The position numbers and the translations under genes are program-made. From NCBI GenBank assembly GCA_021324885.1, contig JAJPIF010000022.1, forward strand, positions 124,001 to 188,000: a DNA stretch of 64,000 nt, in the 5' to 3' direction. The DNA comes from Pseudomonadota bacterium (GTDB lineage: Bacteria > Desulfobacterota > Binatia > Binatales > Binataceae). Shown here piece after piece: positions 60,215 to 64,000 of the stretch. The notes under the pieces were generated by a model that made no database searches, was not told where the DNA came from, and saw nothing but the letters and a program-made list of their open reading frames with translations. Each line of letters begins with the position of its first letter. Within the stretch, counting starts at the first letter, position 1.

Positions 60215-62119
60215 GTGACACAGGAGGCAAAGATTGACGCCAGGGCGCGCGATCTTTGGTGGTTTCGCAAAAACGTTCCGTGTCTGGAAGCCTGCCCGGT
60301 CAAGACCGACGCTGGCCGTTATGTGCAGTTGATCGCGGAAGGCCGTTTTGCCGAGGCCTATCGCGTCGCTCGATCGCCCAATCCGATCGCGTCGATTTGC
60401 GGTCATGCCTGTGGGGCTCCGTGTGAGGACGCGTGCCGGCGCGGCAAGCTTGACGCGCCCATCTCAATCCGCGCGTTGAAGCGATTCGTCAACGAGCAGT
60501 ACGGTCCCGAATCGCTGTCCAACATCAACCTCGGCGCGATTTTGGCTGGTGACATGGCAGGTGGCAGCACCACCCCCGGTCACGGCGAGATGCTCCCCAA
60601 AGCTGGCCGCGATGACAAGGTGGCCGTCATTGGTGCGGGACCGGCCGGGATTGCCTGCGCGCACGACCTCGCGCTGATGGGCTACAAGGTGACCGTGTTC
60701 GAAGCGCAGCCCCATCCGGGCGGCATGCTGCGCTACGGCATCCCCACCTATCGTTTGCCGCGCGAGGTGATCGACAAGCAGGTCGAGGAGGTCGAGGGTC
60801 TCGGGGTCGAGTTCCGCTACGAAACGCCGCTAAAGCCGGGTTTCGGCATCGAGGAGATTCAGCGCCTCGGCTACCGGGCGACCTTCATCGCGGTGGGCGC
60901 GTCGCGCGGCCGTCAGATCCAACTTGAAGGCGGCGAAGCCGACGGCGTGATCAACGCGATTGACTATCTGTTTAATATCAATCGGGGCTACCGGCTCGGG
61001 GTCGGCAAGAAAGTTGTGGTGGTTGGCGGCGGGTTGGTCGCCATCGACGCGGCGCGCACCGCTGTGCGCGCGATGCTTCCCAGTCTGGCGATGCCGCCTG
61101 ACGAGGAGTCCGCCGTCGCGGCCGGGACGATGCGGGTGGCGCTGGACGCGGCGCGCGAAGCGGCCCGCCGCGGCGCACTGGAAGTGGTGGTGGTCAGCCT
61201 CGAGTCGGAACGCGAGATGCCCGCGATGCGCTCGGCGCAGGGGCGCGAAGAGATTCAGGAGGCGCGCGAGGAGGGGGTCAGCCTATTGCCCGGATGGGGG
61301 CCGCGCCGCGTGATAGTTCAAGGCGGCCGCGTCAGCGGTCTGGAACTGGTCCGCTGTGTGCGCGCGTACGACGAGAGCGGCCGCTTCCGCCCGCAGTTCG
61401 ATGAAAGCGAGCGCAGGACCCTCGCCGCCGAAACCGTGATCCTGGCGATTGGACAGGCGCCTGACCTTTCTTTTGTGACTCCCCGCGATGGACTCGAAGT
61501 TACGCCGGCCGGAACCTTGCGCATCGATCCGGTGACGCTTGCCACTTCGCGTCCCGGTGTTTTTGCCGGCGGCGACGCGGCTTTTCCGCCGGGACTGCTG
61601 ATTACCGCGGCGGCGCAGGGCAAGCTCGCTGCCCGCTCGATTCACGCGTATCTGACCGGACAAGCTTTGGGTTCGCCGCGGATGCATGTGGAAATCGAGG
61701 AGTTGCCGACCGACAGCTACGCGCGTCCGCCGCGCTACGAACAGCTTGCGCGCGCTATCCCGGTTGTGCCCTTGGCGCGCCGCAGCGGCATCACCGAAAT
61801 CGAATTGCGTTATTCCGATGAGGAAGCGCGCACGCAGGGCGAGCGCTGCCTGTACTGCCATATCCATCCGATCTACGACGGCAGCAAATGCATCTTGTGC
61901 AATCGTTGCGTCGATATCTGTCCCGAACATTGTCTGCACTTCGCGCTGACGGACGATCTAAAGGAAGCGGACCTGGCTGCAAGCGTGACGACACCGGCCC
62001 AGGGGTCTGGCAGCGTTTTTCTCTACGACGAAGATATCTGTATCCGATGCGGTCTGTGTGCGATCCGCTGCCCGACCTCGGCCATCATGATGGAGCGTTT
62101 CCGGTTCGAGGAGCGTTAA
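60215..62119 (+). CDS. GltD-like NAD(P)/FAD oxidoreductase with N- and C-terminal Fe-S modules
   Basis: 634 residues from GTG 60215 (GAGG upstream). The N-terminal region has CLEACPVKTDAGRY and CGHACGAPCEDACRRG, the [4Fe-4S] module of glutamate-synthase small subunits. The FAD motif is VIGAGPAGIACAHD near residue 140 and the NAD(P) motif is VVVGGGLVAIDAAR near 268. The C-terminal part has CLYCHIHPIYDGSKCILC...CVDICPEHC and CIRCGLCAIRCP, a 2[4Fe-4S] ferredoxin-like domain. GltD-type flavoproteins usually serve GltB; no GltB is here. Instead the next genes, 4 nt and 3 nt apart, are a Rieske protein and a cytochrome b, so it probably passes NAD(P)H electrons to, or takes them from, that complex. 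Confidence 0.9.
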   Translation: MTQEAKIDARARDLWWFRKNVPCLEACPVKTDAGRYVQLIAEGRFAEAYRVARSPNPIASICGHACGAPCEDACRRGKLDAPISIRALKRFVNEQYGPESLSNINLGAILAGDMAGGSTTPGHGEMLPKAGRDDKVAVIGAGPAGIACAHDLALMGYKVTVFEAQPHPGGMLRYGIPTYRLPREVIDKQVEEVEGLGVEFRYETPLKPGFGIEEIQRLGYRATFIAVGASRGRQIQLEGGEADGVINAIDYLFNINRGYRLGVGKKVVVVGGGLVAIDAARTAVRAMLPSLAMPPDEESAVAAGTMRVALDAAREAARRGALEVVVVSLESEREMPAMRSAQGREEIQEAREEGVSLLPGWGPRRVIVQGGRVSGLELVRCVRAYDESGRFRPQFDESERRTLAAETVILAIGQAPDLSFVTPRDGLEVTPAGTLRIDPVTLATSRPGVFAGGDAAFPPGLLITAAAQGKLAARSIHAYLTGQALGSPRMHVEIEELPTDSYARPPRYEQLARAIPVVPLARRSGITEIELRYSDEEARTQGERCLYCHIHPIYDGSKCILCNRCVDICPEHCLHFALTDDLKEADLAASVTTPAQGSGSVFLYDEDICIRCGLCAIRCPTSAIMMERFRFEER

Positions 62120-62123
62120 TTAA

Positions 62124-62582
62124 ATGGATAGCGATCGGCGCAAGGTGCTGCGATGGTTGGGGAAGGGATCCGTGTTCGCCGCTTTTGTAGCCCAAATCGG
62201 CGCCGCGGCGCGCGCCTTTTTTCCCAACGTGCTGTATGAACCGCCCACCACCTTCAAGCTTAAGCCCCCGAATATTTACCCTCAGGGCTACACCTTCGAT
62301 GCGGAACATCGTCTGTTCGTAATCCGGGCCGCTGCGAAATTCCATGTGATTTCGGCCGTGTGCACTCATCTCGGATGTACCGTTCAATGGCGCGGCACCG
62401 AATTTGACTGCCCCTGCCACGGTAGCCGCTTCGACCCCAACGGCAACGTGATTGCCGGCCCCGCGCCACGTCCCTTGCCCTGGTTCGAGGTCTCAGTCTC
62501 GCCCGACGGCCTGCTCGAAGTCGATAGCCTCTCGACCGTGCCGGAGGGCTCGGTGCTTACGGTACCGACGGAGAAAACCTAG
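62124..62582 (+). CDS. Rieske iron-sulfur subunit, second complex
   Basis: A 152-residue Rieske protein, half the length of the first one in the window. The N-terminal [21 protein letters not shown] is one membrane segment with Tat-like arginines. The [2Fe-2S] ligands are CTHLGC near residue 75 and CPCHGS near 94, with the Ser that raises potential. The gene starts 4 nt after the flavoprotein stop and ends 3 nt before cytochrome b. Confidence 0.93.
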   Translation: MDSDRRKVLRWLGKGSVFAAFVAQIGAAARAFFPNVLYEPPTTFKLKPPNIYPQGYTFDAEHRLFVIRAAAKFHVISAVCTHLGCTVQWRGTEFDCPCHGSRFDPNGNVIAGPAPRPLPWFEVSVSPDGLLEVDSLSTVPEGSVLTVPTEKT

Positions 62583-62585
62583 TCC

Positions 62586-63887
62586 ATGGCGGCGGGCAGG
62601 AAGAGTTTATGGCGTCAGCTTACCTGGCCCTGGTCTCCTGACAGCGAGCGCGAGGCCTCGGAGGCGGTGGTCCGCAACCTGTGGCTGCACTGGTTTCCGG
62701 CCAAGGTGTCGATCCGCAGTTTGTCATGGGGATACAGCTTCTGGCTGGGCACCGTGGCGGCGTCGCTGTTCGTAATCCTGACGGTTACGGGCGTGATGCT
62801 GATGTTCTTTTACGTGCCGTCGGTCGAGCGTGCCTACGGCAGCGTCAAAGACCTGCAATACGCGGTGAGTTTCGGGCGGATTTTGCGCAATCAGCATCGA
62901 TGGGCCGCCGAAGGGATGGTGGCGCTGGCGTTCATCCATATGGCGCGGGTGTTCTTCACCGCCGCCTATCGCGGATCACGCGCGCTCAACTGGCTGGTCG
63001 GCGTCGTGCTTCTGTTAGGCACCTTGATGCTGTCGTTCACCGGCTACCTGCTGCCGTGGGATCAGCTTGCGTATTGGGCGATCACCGTCGGCACCAACAT
63101 CGCCAGCCAGGCGCCGGTGCTGGGACCGACGATCCATTACCTGCTGCTGGGCGGTCATTTCGTCGGCCAGCAGACGCTGCTGCGGTTTTATGTGCTGCAT
63201 GTTTTCTTCCTGCCCGCGCTGGTGTGGATTTTGTTTGCCTACCATATGTGGCGGGTGCGCAAGGACGGCGGCCTGGCGGGGCTTGAGCCCGTGCGCGCGA
63301 TGCGCCGGGCTGAACCCAAAGAAATGCCGCGCACCAAGAGTTATTCGCTGTTCGGTCTGACGCCGGGGACTTCGGTCGCCGTGATGAGTTCGATGGGACT
63401 GGAGGAGCGCGACCAGGTCATGTCCTCGCCCAATCTGACCCGGCGCATGATCCTGGTGTTCCTGATCGTCTTCAATGTCACCCTGGTGCTGGCGCTGCTC
63501 TTCAACGCGCCGCTGGAAGGACCCGCCAATCCATCCGTGACGCCCAATCCGGCCAAGGCGCCATGGTATTTCGTATGGCTTCAGGAGTTGGTGGCTTCGA
63601 CCACGATCCATATCGGCTCGTTGACGATCAGCGGCGGGCTTCTGGGCGGCATCGTGGTTCCCGGCGTGCTGCTCGCGGCGCTGGTTGCGTGGCCTTTTTT
63701 GGACCGGTCGCCTGAAGCGGCGCAAGGCGTATGGTTTGCGCGCTCCCGCGCCCGGCAAAACCTGGTTTTTGCGCTCATCACCCTGGCAATCATTGTCCTG
63801 ATTGTTGTCGGCCTTTATCTGCGCGGTCCCTATTGGCGTCTGTACTGGCCGTGGACCGCGCGGCCGGTCATGCCGCGAGTGCTGTGA
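62586..63887 (+). CDS. Cytochrome b subunit, second complex
   Basis: A 433-residue cytochrome b. The b-haem histidines are in [22 protein letters not shown] and in [33 protein letters not shown] is the family quinone-site loop, and the C-terminal part has [11 protein letters not shown] in place of the PEWY quinol motif. N- and C-terminal domains are fused as in b6 plus subunit IV. It differs strongly from the QcrB-like protein 5 kb upstream, so the two complexes are not a recent duplication. Confidence 0.93.
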   Translation: MAAGRKSLWRQLTWPWSPDSEREASEAVVRNLWLHWFPAKVSIRSLSWGYSFWLGTVAASLFVILTVTGVMLMFFYVPSVERAYGSVKDLQYAVSFGRILRNQHRWAAEGMVALAFIHMARVFFTAAYRGSRALNWLVGVVLLLGTLMLSFTGYLLPWDQLAYWAITVGTNIASQAPVLGPTIHYLLLGGHFVGQQTLLRFYVLHVFFLPALVWILFAYHMWRVRKDGGLAGLEPVRAMRRAEPKEMPRTKSYSLFGLTPGTSVAVMSSMGLEERDQVMSSPNLTRRMILVFLIVFNVTLVLALLFNAPLEGPANPSVTPNPAKAPWYFVWLQELVASTTIHIGSLTISGGLLGGIVVPGVLLAALVAWPFLDRSPEAAQGVWFARSRARQNLVFALITLAIIVLIVVGLYLRGPYWRLYWPWTARPVMPRVL

Positions 63888-63900
63888 GGGAGTGGATCGG

Positions 63901-64000
63901 ATGGAGGAGCGGCAGCAGGACTCGTTGGAGCGCCAGGACTTTGCCTGGCTGGTCATCATGTCGCTGCTGTTTTTCGCGCTGGTTGCCGCCGCGCTGTGGA
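63901..64000 (+). CDS. Membrane protein, 3' end cut by window
   Basis: Begins ATG 63901 after GAGGGAGTGG and reads MEERQQDSLERQDF followed by the hydrophobic WLVIMSLLFFALVAAAL to the window edge. It starts 13 nt after cytochrome b and is probably a further subunit of that complex. Too short for identification. Confidence 0.6.
   Translation, partial: MEERQQDSLERQDFAWLVIMSLLFFALVAAALW

Overview
The window is about 64 kb of uniformly GC-rich bacterial chromosome. It comes from a diderm (Gram-negative-type) organism: there is an LptD outer-membrane assembly protein, a TonB-dependent receptor, a porin-like protein and lipobox or Sec/Tat leaders. The mix of genes (CaiB-type CoA transferase, MaoC-like hydratase, luciferase-like oxidoreductase, paired PF04909-type amidohydrolases, Ltp-like thiolase fused to a DUF35 Zn ribbon, actinobacterial-style cytochrome bcc genes) recalls uncultured lineages such as Binatota or deep Desulfobacterota-like groups. 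That placement is inference only; no marker gene in the window settles it.

Layout. 1-5.9 kb: an AddB-like and AddA-like helicase-nuclease pair. 6-7.4 kb: a GGCT-like protein and a PTPS-fold protein whose catalytic Cys and His positions are both Glu. 7.6-9.1 kb: a sigma-54 activator without receiver domain, followed by a stand-alone receiver. 9.1-14 kb: folC, lptD, gmd. 14-28.8 kb: a mixed region with a FAD amine-oxidase-like protein, Mrp ATPase, ferredoxin, inositol-phosphate synthase, a minus-strand CoA transferase/MAPEG/aldo-keto reductase set, a MaoC-like protein, UspA, GAPDH and a glycosidase that has lost its N-terminus. 28.8-31.6 kb: the aroC-aroK-aroB operon. 31.7-42.3 kb: priA, a lipoprotein, two amidohydrolases, the DUF35-thiolase fusion, tag, def-fmt and mntP. 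42.4-44.8 kb: a cobalamin riboswitch in front of a BtuB-like receptor. 44.9-48.8 kb: gpmI, a small DUF4911-like protein and two ArsA-type ATPases. 49-53 kb: a D-aminoacylase-like hydrolase, an exported YqgE/AlgH protein, a luciferase-like oxidoreductase and a decayed hydrogenase/Complex I-like gene. 53.5-64 kb: a soluble histidine kinase and a large respiratory locus.

The most notable system is that respiratory locus (54.8-64 kb). It holds two different quinol-oxidising cytochrome b complexes in tandem. The first is a QcrC-QcrA-QcrB set (dihaem cytochrome c, Rieske protein with extra membrane segments, cytochrome b). The second consists of two small monohaem cytochromes c, a GltD-like NAD(P)/FAD flavoprotein with N- and C-terminal Fe-S modules, a second Rieske protein and a second cytochrome b, followed by a membrane protein cut by the window end. 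A coiled-coil porin lies between them. The tight spacing predicts an NAD(P)H-linked Rieske/cytochrome b complex.

No tRNA, rRNA, CRISPR array or insertion sequence was recognised. Several genes (folC, gmd, priA, probably mrp) have a -10-like hexamer 5-10 nt before the start codon and no Shine-Dalgarno sequence, which suggests leaderless transcripts.
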